Source: Hyaloscypha bicolor E (lineage: Eukaryota > Ascomycota > Leotiomycetes > Helotiales > Hyaloscyphaceae). Taken from it: DNA of 64,000 bases. The notes under the pieces were generated by a model. That model worked only from the letters and a program-made list of their open reading frames with translations, did not search any database and was not told the DNA's origin. Positions 13,463 through 25,110 of the stretch are shown here, piece by piece (position 1 is the first letter of the stretch; every line of letters begins with the position of its first letter). Both the position numbers and the translations under genes were made by a program. The stretch is from contig NW_020194594.1 of assembly GCF_002865645.1 (NCBI RefSeq), forward strand, positions 558,001-622,000, in the 5' to 3' direction.

Positions 13463-16400
13463 TAAGGAACTAATTCTATTAGGGTTTATTATTCTTATAA
13501 AGAATAAGTATTTAGAACTTATTATTTTTAATATTTCTATACTATTACTTCTTTTATTATCTCTTTTATTACTATATTCTATATCTCTATTAGATTTATA
13601 TACTAGTATAAAAGCTTTAGAAATAAATAGTATACTTTTACTAGTTCTATTACTACTATTATAACTATATTTAAATAATTTCTAATTTCTTTTAATTATA
13701 AGATTTATTAGAGAAATTATTAAAATCTATATTAAAAAATAAAAATATAATAGATCTAATAGTAATTTTAATTATAAACTTACTATTTTCCTTAATATCT
13801 ATTAATATATAGAGCTTTTATAAGAGGTATTAATGCGAGCCTTTTCTATTATATTAAAGGAACTAGCTTAAAACTATTTCTATAATAACTAGTTCTCTTA
13901 ATATATATATATAAAAAGGCTTATATTAATATTTATAGCTTTTTTAAAGGCTCTAAATTTAAATATCGAAATTTAGATATATAAAATACTATTATATTAG
14001 CTTTTATAATAGCTAAATTCCCGGAAAAAATAATTTTTAAAACTATTTAATTACTAATTAATAAACTATATTAATTATAATATAGTTTTATATTTAATTT
14101 ATAAAATACTAAATTTCTTTATAATAAAATTATTATCTTTTACTAAGGCTTTTGAATATATAGATATATAATTTTAGATCCTTTTATAAATCTCGGCTAG
14201 CTTATTAATAAGTTCTAGTTATTTATTATTATATATAAAAGCAAATAATAAACTAATCTCGAAATCTTTTTTACTAATTAATAATACTATTTTTAGAATT
14301 CTCTAAGCTATTATTTCTTTAGAAATTATTAATACGAATTTAACTATAACTTTAGAACCCGTAATAACTATTTTAAGCCTTATAATTATAATAATTATAT
14401 CTTAAAGTTATGTTTTATATATAAAAAGCCTAAATACTACTTATAGAAATATATATTAGAGAAATAAGAGACTAAAAAGACTTGATTTAGGAATAGAAAT
14501 ATTTATTAGTTCAGATTTCAAAATACCTATAACTTTAATAAATACTTTAGTAATATTTATATATAGTATATTACTATAGCTAAAGGCAAAAAGGGTAATA
14601 ATAGTAATAAGAATAAACTAGTAAATAATACTTTTAAAGCTTTATTAGTAGAAATAAATAAAAAAGAGAAATATTATTTAGATTTTTATTTTATATTAGT
14701 TAAGAGCTTTTTAGCTATTTCTACTACTTCTATTCTACTAATAACTATAGCTAATACTTTTATAGATAACCTTATTTCTCTTTCCTTTATATACTAGATA
14801 ATAGGCAAAAACTATATATTAGAGTTTATTAAATCTTTAATAGAAAATATCTAGACTTTTATAATTAATAGTATATTAAGATATAATACTTACTACTTTT
14901 ATAGAGTTATAATTAATACCGGAGCCTTTAGATATTTAATTACTAGTTCTAACTAATTCCAAGCTTTCTAATAAACTAATAATAGTATTAAACTTAATAA
15001 AATTACTAAAGGTTAAGTTAATATCTAGTTTAGTATTAGATCTATATTTTCTATTAGATCTATAATAATAAATATATTAATTAGGTAAGTATAATTCTAT
15101 ATTATATTCTTAAAAACTCTATTTTTACTTAGTTTAGCTAATATAGACAAGCTAGGAATCTACTTTAATAATCTTACTAATTATCTTATTACTTTTACTA
15201 GAAAATATATATTTATAATATAATATTTCGGATATTTTTTTCTGCTTTAAAATACTATATTATAAGGCTTTATTTCCGAATTATTTATTTATAATTCCTG
15301 CTTTTTTATAAAGATTAAATTATAATATCTATATTCTTATTTTAGTTATTTATTTATTAATAAGCCCCGAAATATACTAGAATAAGCAAGTTATAATATT
15401 AATATAGAAGCCCTTAAGTATCTTATAAAATACTATAAGTAATACTAGAAATATAGCTAATTACCCGACTAATTCAAGTTTAATCTAAAAGATAATATTA
15501 GTTTTAATTACTTTATTATTATTAATATTTTCTATATTTTTAGTAAGCCTATATTCTATATTATTAATAAAGATACTTAATATTAAGCTAGCTAATAGTT
15601 CTAGAATATTAGTATAATATATATTTAGAATATATTTAAATAATACTAAATTAATAACTATTTAGGCCTTTTTAATTAGATTATAATAGATACCGGAAAG
15701 TAGTTTACTTAACTTATAAATATTATAGGAACTAAGATTAAAGTTATTTTTATAAAAGCTTATAACTTTATTAAAATTATAGAATATTATTATAGCCTGA
15801 TTTAATATATTTATTTTATTATTATAGCTAAAGTTAATAGAATTAATAAAGATATTATATTTTAAATAGCTTTTAAAGCTATTAATAATTTTATAGAACC
15901 TAATAATATTATTCTAATTCTTTTAGTTTATAGTATTTTATCTCAAATAACCGAATATAATACTTTATTATTTACTATATTATAGTAATTAGTAGTACTT
16001 AAGAAAGTAATAATAGAAATTCAAAAGCTTTAAACTAGATATTAAATTACAAATACTTTAAATACCCGAAATAGTTCTAGTATTACTAATATCTATAAAC
16101 TATTTCTGAATTCGGATATTCTTATTTAGTATAAAGGAAATACTAGTTAATCTAATAATTAGAATAGACTATATAAACTAGTAGCTATTAATAGAGAGAA
16201 CTATATACTAGCTCTATTATATAGTAATACTATCTTTCGTTTAACCTTTATAAAGCCCTTTTATATAGGGAATATTAAGGTTATTACTAATAACTCCGAA
16301 CCTAAACCTATTCCCGAATCTAATAATAAGGCTAAAGGTAATATAAGTATGATTTCTCTTACTATTTCTGCTATTTTACTAAAGTATAATAAAGAATACC

Positions 16401-18701
16401 CTTATAAGACTCCGGATATTATAGTATTTCTATAAAATAATAGATTATATAAGAATTCCCGTTAAGTTAAAGTTATTAGCCTTCTAAAAAAGAATATATT
16501 TAAGATTACTTCTAAATCTCAGGTACTAAAAGAAATATATATCTTTAACTCCCGGTTTATTAATAAGATTAAGAATAAGAATACGAATAGTATATTAAAG
16601 AATTATTTAAGTTATTCGATTTATTTATAAATAATTTATAAATAACTTAAATAAAATAAGAGTAATAAATATCTTAAATAATTTAAGTAAAATAGAATAA
16701 TTATTTATAAATAACTTAAATAACTATAAATAACTATATAAAAGTTATATAAAAAGTAATAAATTAGTATATATTTAAATTAAAAAAAAGAACTAAGGTA
16801 TATATTAAGTAGCCTTATATAAGGCTATTTAAATACAGATTTTCTATAATAAATAAACTAATTATTACTAAGGTTCGATTTATTTATTAAGTACTATTAC
16901 TACCTAATTAAGTAATAAGGTAGTATTTGGTAGTACTAGGTACGGGTTCCCTAAAGCCTGACTTAATTAGGCTAGCTTAATTATATATATAGATTATATA
17001 TATTATTTAAGTTATTTATAAATAACTCGAATAATATATAAAATAAGAATAATAGCTATTATTCTATTCTATTCTATTTATTTAATATACTAGATATAGA
17101 AAGAGAGCTTAAGAAATCGAGACTAGTTATTTAAGCCTATAATAATAATAAGAAATATATAATATTCATATAATTACTTATTATTTAATATATTAGCTAG
17201 AGAATTATCTTTAGTATTATTATTATAATAATAGATATTATAGAATTATATTTATATAATATCTTACAAGCTTATATCTAATTAATAATCTTATTTAATT
17301 ATAATTTCTATATTAATTTACTCTATAAATTTACTAGTGAACTAAATCTAAAAAACGATTCTATTCTAAAGGTTATAAAACTATTATATAATATACTAGA
17401 AGCTGGGAACTACTAGTTTAAGACTTACTATTTCTACTATATTAATGAGCTTTTTATAAAATAGTTAACTTATAACTCTTGCTTTTTCTATAGTAAGGAA
17501 TTCTTTAGAATTATTAGCTTTTAAACTAATAATATCTTATTTATTAGAACTAATAATTTTATAAAGGCAAAGTAATTAAAGCTCTATAAGGCTAAGTTCT
17601 TAACTAAGAAATATAAATCTCTTACTTTTAATTATAATCTCAAGTTTAATAGAAGTATTATTTATATATATATTACTAGAATTACTCTTATATAGGAATA
17701 CTAGTATAAAAACCTCCGAATTATTTCTATAAAAAATACTATTATTATAAGTAATAGAAGTACTATTTATTAAAATTTCTCTATTAAGAACTAATATATT
17801 ACTTAATATATTAGAAAAGTATATATTATATTAGTCTATTAACTAGAAGCTTTATATAACTTATTAATTATTACTTAAGCTATTAATCTCTCGGAAACTA
17901 ATATAAAGGTATTTAATAAGTATATTTAATAGTAATTTGAGAATATTACTAGAGAACTAAGATTTATAAAGCTAGTAAAGAAGTTCCTATATTTAATTAT
18001 TTTTATAAATACTTTATTTATAAATAATAAAGATCTTTTTTTTAAATTAGATATATTCTAGTTCTAGTAAATAGAATTAGATATACTAATATTATTTACT
18101 AGTTCTTTACTAAATATAAGAGAGTTACTAGAAGTATTCTAGTTTCGGAACTTTATAATATAGCTTATAGTTTTAATATAGGTACTTTAGTTAAATCTAT
18201 AATTAATAAAATACTAGAAATAGAACTACTACTAGTTATTTATACGGATTCAAAGTCGTTATATAAATACCTTATTAAATTAGGTACTATTTGAGAGAAA
18301 TACCTAATAATTAATATAATATATTTTTATTAAATATATAAATAATAAGAGATTATAGAAGTTAAGTAAATTAAAAGAGAATTAAATTCTACTAATTCTA
18401 TAATGAAATCAAAGCTATTAAATGCCTTTAAATACCTTATTAATACGAATATAATATAATTAGATATAGAGGAATAGGTTAAATATAAATAGAATAGGAA
18501 ATAGATATATAAGATAAGAAAATATTATAGAAGAAGAAGTTATATATAAAAGGCTACGGCTTTAGTATATAACTAAAACCTTAAAAATAATATAGATATA
18601 TAGTATTTAGGAGATCTGGTACTAGGCCGAATTAGGGAATTTGTATATAATTAGAAGAGGGTACTATTTTCTGTTTTTCGTGTTTTTTAAAGAGTTTCTA
18701 A
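13463..18701 (+). pseudogene. Copia gag-pol polyprotein relic (main body)
   Basis: Continuation of the Copia element right of the chromovirus. Recognisable blocks: gag-like residues around 13800-14000; the protease/linker region near 14930 (a D-S-G-A-S-like site followed by HL/LITSS); integrase blocks 15400-16300; the stretch before reverse transcriptase (NSRF-x-NEIKN) near 16545-16590, broken by a ~490-bp insertion; resumption at about 17105 with KSRLV and a SQAY block; then SELNLKNDSILKV-like residues near 17340, and RNase H with TDSKSLY at about 18240 and DSMTKS-like residues near 18395. Stops replace Q/W codons throughout. No start codon or intact frame survives. Confidence 0.8.
16600..17090. 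mobile_element. Small palindrome-rich (MITE-like) insertion in Copia pol
   Basis: Copia coding similarity stops near 16600 and resumes near 17100, so about 490 bp are foreign. The insert edges carry inverted copies of ttaagttatttataaataact-type sequence (about 16603-16690 and 17001-17034) and several internal ttatttataaataa palindromes. A less mutated core (about 16885-16985) contains tacgggttcccta. There is no coding capacity. Exact termini and target duplication are not certain. Confidence 0.45.
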
Positions 18702-18956
18702 TATTAGTATAGCTATTTTTTTTAGAAGTTATATATATAGTTATAAGATATAGGATACGGGATATAGTTATATAACCTTATATCTTATTAGTAACTCGAC
18801 TAGTAAACTAGATTCCTTTAGGCTTAGCAGATTTAGGAATTATATATTAATACTATAATACTATAATCTCTACTTCTAAATAATAACTTTACTAACCTTA
18901 TATAATTAGTATTTTATAACTATATAATAATACGATATATTTCTAGTAAACTAATA
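18702..18956 (+). repeat. 3' LTR of the Copia element
   Basis: 255 bp, partner of 272-567, followed by the duplication gtaat. It lacks the extra 14-bp tandem units of the 5' LTR. Confidence 0.85.
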
Positions 18957-20005
18957 GTAATATAATAAGAAAAATTAAAATATACTAATATATATAACTA
19001 GTAATTATATAATATACTTTTATATATATAACTTTCTTTCTTTAACTTTCTTTTCCTTATTTTAATATTAAATCTAGCTAGCTATTTATTAAATAGCTCG
19101 AGTTTTTATTTTTAGGTATTTATTTTTCTTTATTATAATAATAGCCTTAATTCTTAATTATTCTTAAATCCCGTAAGAATTTTTAAAAGAAATAAAAGTA
19201 TTAGTTTATTATAAAAGATATAGTACTATTATATATTTATAAAATATTAATTATATAGATTATAATAAATAAATAATTATTATAAAAAAAAGTAAATATT
19301 ATAGTTATATATTCTATAGCTATTATATATTCTCTATATATAATATACTAGACTATATTAGGTTAGACTAGTTTATATACTTATCTGGTATTTATATATT
19401 TATATATACTTCTTTTCTTAGTTTAGTATTATTAGAATAAAGCTATTCTAATCTGCTTTCTAAATCTAAAGCTCAGGTTTTATAATAATAAGAATTATAA
19501 TATTAATATTCCGCTTTAGTTAAGCTAGTCTAATTAAGAGTAATATAATAAATTTATAATATTTATAATAGTATAGATATATTATATAACCGGGCTAGTT
19601 ATATATAAACTAATAAGAAGATTTACTTATTTATATTTATTAAGAAATAAGAACTCTTATATTATTATAAAGATTATTATTAAAAAAGAAAATTAATTTA
19701 TAATCTTTATAAAAGCTACAACTTTTTCTAATTAAGTTTTATATTTATTAAATTTACGAGCTAATATTATATTTATAATTAAATAAGTATTTATTTCTAG
19801 TAAATAAAATAAAATAATTAAGAAATAACTTTTAGGTTTAAAAGATATAATAAGAAATATAAGAAAAGACTTATAAAGAAAAATAAAATTTAAATAATAT
19901 TATATATCTTTTTAAAATACTTAAAGTATATTTCGTAATTATAAACTAGCTATTTATATTTATAAGATTAGTATTTAAAAATAAAGAAGTTAGAATAAAA
20001 TATAT

Positions 20006-20110
20006 GTAAAATAGAATATATATAAAATAAAATATATATAAAATAAAATATATATAAAATAAAATATATATAAAATAAAATATATATAAAATAAAATATA
20101 TATAAAATAA
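20006..20110 (+). repeat. 16-bp AT tandem array
   Basis: The unit aaataaaatatatata repeats with a 16-base period for about six copies, ending in aaaataaaattatt. A related 14-bp array on the opposite strand lies at about 27676-27770. Confidence 0.85.
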
Positions 20111-20142
20111 AATTATTAAAAAGAAAATATTATTTAAGTATT

Positions 20143-20350
20143 AGTAACTTATTTAATTACTAGATTATTTAATTACTAAGTTATTTAATTACTAGGTTAT
20201 TTAATTACTAGATTATTTAATTACTAGGTTATTTAATTACTAGGTTATTTAATTACTAGGTTATTTAATTACTAGGTTATTTAATTACTAGGTTATTTAA
20301 TTACTAGGTTATTTAATTACTTGGTTATTTAATTACTAGGTTATTTAATT
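20143..20350 (+). repeat. 16-bp tandem array (ggttatttaattacta)
   Basis: About 13 copies with a strict 16-base period. Early units carry aga or aag where later units have agg, consistent with G-to-A changes. One unit has acttgg for actagg. Confidence 0.9.
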
Positions 20351-20440
20351 TTTACTTAAAAGCTATTTTTAACTAAAAGAAAGTAGTTTAACTTATTATA
20401 AGCTATTATTTCTTTATAAAAGCCCGGATAGTATAGAATA

Positions 20441-20582
20441 AGTTATCGCAAAATAGCAAGGAATAGTGATTTGCATAAGTGGTTGTCTGATTAAAAGAAG
20501 CTCTAAAGGAAGCCTCTGGATCTAGCTAAATAAAAGGGGCCGCTGAGTAAGCGAAGCTAAGCTCCCTAGTACCCGTACATAC
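20441..20582 (-). repeat. Copy A of a 143-bp repeat (inverted)
   Basis: The reverse complement matches 34937-35079 and 36640-36782. This copy is the least mutated: it keeps cagcggcccc and gcgataac where the others have RIP-type changes. It lies inverted relative to the other two copies. Confidence 0.8.
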
Positions 20583-21177
20583 GACATAAGTTTTATTAAT
20601 ATATAAAGATATAACTTATAATAGCTATTTTAAGTATATAATTATATAAATTATTTAACTTATTAAGTAAAAAGCTATACTTAGGTTACTTTAATTATAA
20701 TTAACCCCTTAAAAAATAGAGTTCTAAACCTTAAGTTTTTATAATAGTTTCTTTAGTATTAATTGACTTATAAATAAAGTATATTAATTAAAGCAAATAT
20801 ATAATATAAGTCGCTTATTTCCGGTAAATTTTAAAGCTCTCGTTTTATAAGTTTATTCTTTCGAACTTTATATACTCTATTATAAAATAAACCTGCCCTT
20901 CTAGTATTTATAAGTTATTGTATTTATTTCCTATATATTACTTAGGCTATATACCTATACTTCTACTAATAGAAATTATAAGAAATACGTTAAGTATATT
21001 TAGCTTATATATAAAAGAATATAATATAAATTAAATAATTAAATATAACAGAGGTATAAAAAGGAGATATTTTATTAATCTAAAGCCGGGTAATTGCTAT
21101 ATAAGTAAAGCTATTATAAGAAAGATAAGCTGATATATAAGACCTATTAACTCTTTTTATTTTACGAAGCGGAGACT

Positions 21178-22078
21178 TCACGGCAACTCATTTCTCGCGG
21201 AACTAGATCCTACCATGCCCATCATATGCTTTTGTTCCTCCTGCTGTGTAATGTATGATAGTCGGTATTCCTGCAAAGTGCTACGTTTTCGTCGTTGGTT
21301 GCGAATGTACCATATAGCAAAGGAGACAAAGGCTATCAAGGCGACGGCGCCGATGACAGGGCCGGAGATCCAAGCCACGCTGCTTGGTGACTGATGAGGT
21401 GGTTCAGTTGACTGTGTGGGGGATGGTGCTGTCGGGGTTGTAGAGAAGGGGCTTGTGAAGGTGGAGCTCGAGGACTGCGCTATCAGTCAATGTCAGTGAC
21501 CACGTGCTACCCATTGCAGCATTGTACTTACAGGAGCTTGAGGTCAATGTTGAGCTCAAAGTAGATGGAAAGTCACGATAAATAGTCAAGGCCGAATAAC
21601 TTCCTCCACAAAAGTAATTCGTGACTGGCGAGATGTTTGGGAACGTTGCGAAGATCGTTTGGGTAATGCAAGTCCAGAACACACTGCCTGGCACACTGTA
21701 TTTTTATCAAAATAATGTTCGCAAACGCAAGATGTTCTTTATTTTCCGTACCATGTTACGACACCTCCACTTTGAACACCATTCCGAGTCGTCGCCTGGG
21801 TGCAGCCGTAGTCCAATGTGCTTGTTGAAGCAACATAATCGGTTCCATAGCAGCCACCATAGGCGCTTGAAGTAGTGAAGAGGTTGCCGTTACCACAAGA
21901 GAGTGTTTGTGCTGGTGCAAAGTCACTGAGGAGAATTAGAAATCGGTCGTTGAACATTATACTCACTTGACGATCCAGCTATAAAGTAACCAAGGAGAGG
22001 GCCATCATCTCTCGCTCCGATTTTATGCCTGGGTGCTGGGGTTATCAGCGCAGCCATTGGAGTGGTTGGGGTTGACAT
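21178..22078 (-). CDS. Small single-pass membrane protein with Ser/Thr-rich stalk (hypothetical)
   Basis: A four-exon model gives one frame of 738 coding bases (245 residues): exons 22078-21967, 21911-21752, 21695-21532 and 21479-21178, with introns of 55, 56 and 52 nt starting GTGAGT, GTACGG and GTAAGT and ending CAG, CAG and TAG. The first half is Cys-rich (about 7 Cys; motifs LSCGNG, GGCYGTDY, FWTCITQ, NYFCGGSY). A Ser/Thr/Pro-rich stalk follows. One hydrophobic helix lies at about residues 181-203, then a basic stop-transfer (RNQRRKR) and a short Gln/Glu-rich tail. This layout recalls fungal cell-surface proteins with an extracellular Cys domain, but I recognise no named family. No convincing signal peptide follows the chosen Met (22078); an upstream exon or the in-frame Met at 22195 is possible. 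This is one of the few genes here without lesions. Confidence 0.65.
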
Positions 22079-22449
22079 CGTTTGCAGCTTTAAACTAAGC
22101 AATTCCAAGTCTTGGAAGACAAGGCTCCTAGAAGTAAGCTGATATATTAGGGTTGGGATTATTTTTAGCAACACCTGTATCTTATGATAACACAAGGCTC
22201 GGAATGCATGTCACAGGAATAGCATCCTTTATCTTTCAAAGTGTCACTCGAAAAGTATAATTAGCGGGCAGACTATGTGGGCGTCGCCCAATTGTGCGGG
22301 CTGTCTCAGCTTCAGCCAATGGGGATGTTATGATTTTGTTAGTGTTGCAGAATTGGTGCTTCGTAGAGGCGCAGGTGACGGCTCCGCCACGCGTTCGAGA
22401 TGGAAGTGGAGGCTAAGCCTGCAAGTTTGGCCAAATGGATAGCAGCCTT

Positions 22450-22677
22450 TCACCTGTAGGACCCCAGCAAAGCCACAATCACACCAAAAACAAAAACTGG
22501 AAAGATTACACCTATCTGAACAAGCCAAATGTTTGTAAAATCGCGGACATCTGTCATCACGGTGATCTCTGAGACAATCGTACCGCAAAGCAACTTTGCA
22601 TCGTGCAGGAAGACCATCCGGCCAATGTAGTGTTGTGGGTTGGCTGGACCATGATTCGCCGGGGCTACTGAGGCCAT
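22450..22677 (-). CDS. Possible 75-residue protein with C-terminal membrane helix
   Basis: An open frame from ATG at 22677 encodes 75 residues. The last third is a clear hydrophobic helix (VQIGVIFPVFVFGVIVALLG) ending four residues before the stop. Base composition is balanced, unlike the surrounding repeats. The start lies just inside the edge of a dispersed 75-bp repeat, so the 5' part may be acquired. It could equally be an exon of a larger or decayed gene, and I recognise no family. Coding status is uncertain. Confidence 0.3.
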   Translation of the reverse strand: MASVAPANHGPANPQHYIGRMVFLHDAKLLCGTIVSEITVMTDVRDFTNIWLVQIGVIFPVFVFGVIVALLGSYR

Positions 22678-22740
22678 TAGCGGGCTAGTCGACAAAACCG
22701 AGAAGCGAAAAGTGATTTTCTGATTTTTTGATTTTCGCGC
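22665..22740 (-). repeat. ~75-bp repeat, minus copy
   Basis: Reading the minus strand, tcagaaaatca, then cgctt, then ttttgtcgactag, then ggcctcagtag occur in the same order and spacing as at 33600-33690 on plus. The two copies face each other across 11 kb. Confidence 0.65.
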
Positions 22741-22908
22741 CCGCACCCCCCCCCCCCCTCCCCATACCTTACTAAAAAAAAAAAAGTATAGTATATACGC
22801 CTTATTCTCGACTATTCCTAGCCCCCCCTTAGCTTGCGTGGTCCGTAAGGCAAATCCCATGGATTACGAGGCACATCTCCATCTCCCTTACTCTCTGTAT
22901 CCTCCGTA

Positions 22909-25110
22909 CTCGAGCTCCCGCTTAAATGCACGCCCCGCTTAAATGCACGCGCCCCCACCAACTTTTTTCCTCACTCTCACCTACTTCTAAATTAAATTAT
23001 TAATTAACCACAAGACCAATTAGCTTGAAATCAAAAACAGAGATAGATTAATAGCTAATAAATAATATCCCAAATTAATTAGACCCCTTCTCAAAAATCA
23101 CCCGTGGTTTTATCGCACGCCCCCGGGAGCTCTGTTTTACCGGTGTTTCTAGGACCCCCCCATTAATATTACCATTAATAAAGGAAATAACCTTCTTTTT
23201 GAGAACTGGTACCTTTCTAGGTTTTGCAGGAGTCTTAATTCTCACTGGAAAAGCCTTTGGAACCTTCTTTTACTTAGCTTCCTTCTCTTTTTGAGCTTGT
23301 AATTCAGCCTTCTCCTCAATTCTCACTTTATCGATATTCTCCCCCCTCACTACTACTTGTAGAGCCTTCTCTGCCTTCTCAGCTTCGTTCTTTTGCTTTT
23401 TAAGAGCTTGGGTAGCCTTTTTAGTATTAATTCGTATCCGTTCAGATTTCGCAAATACCTCCTTTTTAGCAAAAAGCTCCTGTACACGTCGAACATTATC
23501 TGCAGAGAAGAGTATTGGCTTTATATGCTCCTTCCCCAAGATATTTAGCCGCTTCCCACGAGCCTTACTCTTTTTTTCGTCCTTTAATGCCTCAAGTAAC
23601 CCTTCCTTTATATATCTATCGAGTGCGGCTTGTGCAGCTAGCTCTTTATTAGCTCTAAAGAGCTTCTCAAGCTTTGCTTGGGACGGATTTTTGCGAAAGT
23701 TAGCTTGGAAGTATTGAATTAATTTCGCAGATCGTGGAGTCTTTAATTATTGAATTAATAAAGGTACAGGTTAAATGGCCTCTAGGGAAGTAATTAGACG
23801 GCAAATAACCTTTAAAACAAGAGCAGGATTATATGGCCAAATACTAGGCTTCGCGAATGCCTTCTGAATATTCTCTATCATAAAGGCACTATTCCAGGCT
23901 AGACGAAATAGCTTTAGGAATTATTTCTTCTTTATTAACGAGTAGCCAAGGCTCTATTCTTATTATTTATTAAGTTCCTTTGAGTATGTAAGGGATAAAA
24001 GACCAAAAAGTACTATATCTAAAGGTTAAAGTTAATGTATTAAGTGAGAAGGTAAAACAAGAAGTATAATATAAAGGTCCTAATATTTATTAATAAATAT
24101 TATATTTATATGGCTTAAATAGCTATTAATAATTAAAAGGCGCTTCGTATGAGGAGAAGAAGGTCGTGTGGCTGGTTTAAAGACCTTGGTAAGCCATTAA
24201 AGCCCCCATATATTACTACTCTATCCATTGCTTAATATACTAAAAAAGAAGTTGTCTTGCTCTTGTAAATCTTATACCCAGGTATTCCGTAAATTAAACG
24301 ATTTGCTAGTATATAATAGGGTTACAGGAACCCTTTTTCTAATTATAGAGACATATGCTAAGCAAGTAATAAATTCGCGATTTCTATTATGGATAGCTTG
24401 CTTAACCCTCCCTGATTTATATGCCTCTTTAGATATAATTCTCTTTATTACTCGCATAACCCTAATTAAGAAGCCCTTTTTATCCTAATTATATACGTTA
24501 TTAGCCGTAATATGGTTATGTTTAATGGCTTGGAGTAACTAGGGTAGGATATATGTTAGTAGGTAATTCTCGTGAAATATAATAAAGTAATATAAAAGGG
24601 TACTTAACTAGATTAAAAAATAACTTATATATAGGGCCATATTTGCCCTTGACACGTTAATTCTCGATATTACGTAAATATAAGCTTTTTAGCTCGCTTT
24701 AGTACCGCCGGCAAAATTGAGAAACCTAGTTCTTCCCCATAGCGTGTCTAATTATCTCTTCTGCGAAGTTCTTGACTATTTGACTAGTTAGAGGGATCTC
24801 GCGCTCGGTAAGGCAATTGATTTAATTAATTAGAACACGCTCTTGAGCATTAGTAAGATATTAGTGGATTTGGAACTGGAATTCCGCTCGGGAGGTAGTT
24901 TGTCCTCTGGCGCGTCTGGATAGCATAGATCGCGTTAATCCATACTTTCTGGCTATTATAGCATAATTAGGAGCTTTAGAGCTTTTGATTTCGGCCAGAG
25001 CCTTCTTTATATCATCTTCGTTAATCATTTTGTGGGTGTTTAAAGAGAGGGGGTGGTTTATTAGTAAAGCGTGTATTTAAGCGGGGCGTGCATTTAAGCG
25101 GGAGCTCGAG
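22909..25110 (-). mobile_element. Fot1/pogo-type DNA transposon relic, element 1
   Basis: A 2,202-bp element with 42-bp terminal inverted repeats (22909-22950 and 25069-25110) that differ at one position, flanked by TA on both sides (22907-22908, 25111-25112), as in Tc1/mariner-class elements. Each repeat contains a doubled CGCTTAAATGCACGC-type unit. The transposase is encoded on the minus strand between the repeats. The terminal repeats are GC-rich and almost unmutated, whereas the interior is RIP-damaged. Confidence 0.85.
23222..25029 (-). pseudogene. Fot1/pogo-type DDE transposase relic
   Basis: The frame starts at MINEDDIKKALAE (ATG ending at 25029). It encodes a helix-turn-helix region (about 25029-24740) with AIIARKYGLTRSMLSRR and TSRAEFQ. 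It then decays through the catalytic region (about 24700-23830) with many stops and frame jumps. It becomes readable again as the Lys/Glu-rich C-terminal tail (23539-23270: KKATQALKKQKNEAEKAEKA). The order, HTH then DDE_1-like core then basic tail, matches fungal Fot1/pogo transposases. RIP-type stops leave no functional frame. The open segment 24457-24272 is part of the same decayed gene. Confidence 0.75.

Larger units (their letters stand above)
272..18956 (+). mobile_element. Copia (Ty1) LTR retrotransposon relic, opened by nested insertions
   Basis: Two direct LTRs (272-567 and 18702-18956) start tattag and end ctaata, the RIP-altered forms of a TGTTAG...CTAACA terminus. They are flanked by the same 5-bp duplication, gtaat, at 267-271 and 18957-18961. 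Copia coding order runs rightwards: gag-like sequence near 13700-14650, aspartic protease around 14930, integrase from about 15400, reverse transcriptase from about 17090, and RNase H ending near 18480 with a readable TDSKSLY block at about 18240. All frames are full of stops. The 18.7-kb span is far beyond the usual 5-6 kb because at least three other elements are nested inside. The protein-level calls come from family knowledge; the LTR and duplication calls are direct observations. Confidence 0.85.
18957..21177. other. AT-rich intergenic DNA
   Basis: No gene seen. It contains two adjacent 16-bp tandem arrays (20006-20350) and a less mutated 142-bp repeat (20441-20582) annotated separately. 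From about 21160 base composition becomes balanced at the edge of the membrane-protein gene. Confidence 0.55.
22079..22907. other. Upstream region of the membrane-protein gene
   Basis: Balanced base composition with no secure gene. It includes one small minus-strand frame (22450-22677), a poly-C run at 22746-22759, an A run at about 22775-22786, and one copy of a ~75-bp repeat (about 22665-22740) shared in inverted orientation with 33584-33700. Confidence 0.5.

Noticed and set aside
20143..20350. CRISPR-like array
   Set aside because: Contiguous 16-bp tandem repeat without spacers, in a eukaryotic context.
22746..22786. Poly-C and poly-A runs as a functional signal
   Set aside because: Simple homopolymers at a repeat edge; likely slippage or assembly noise.
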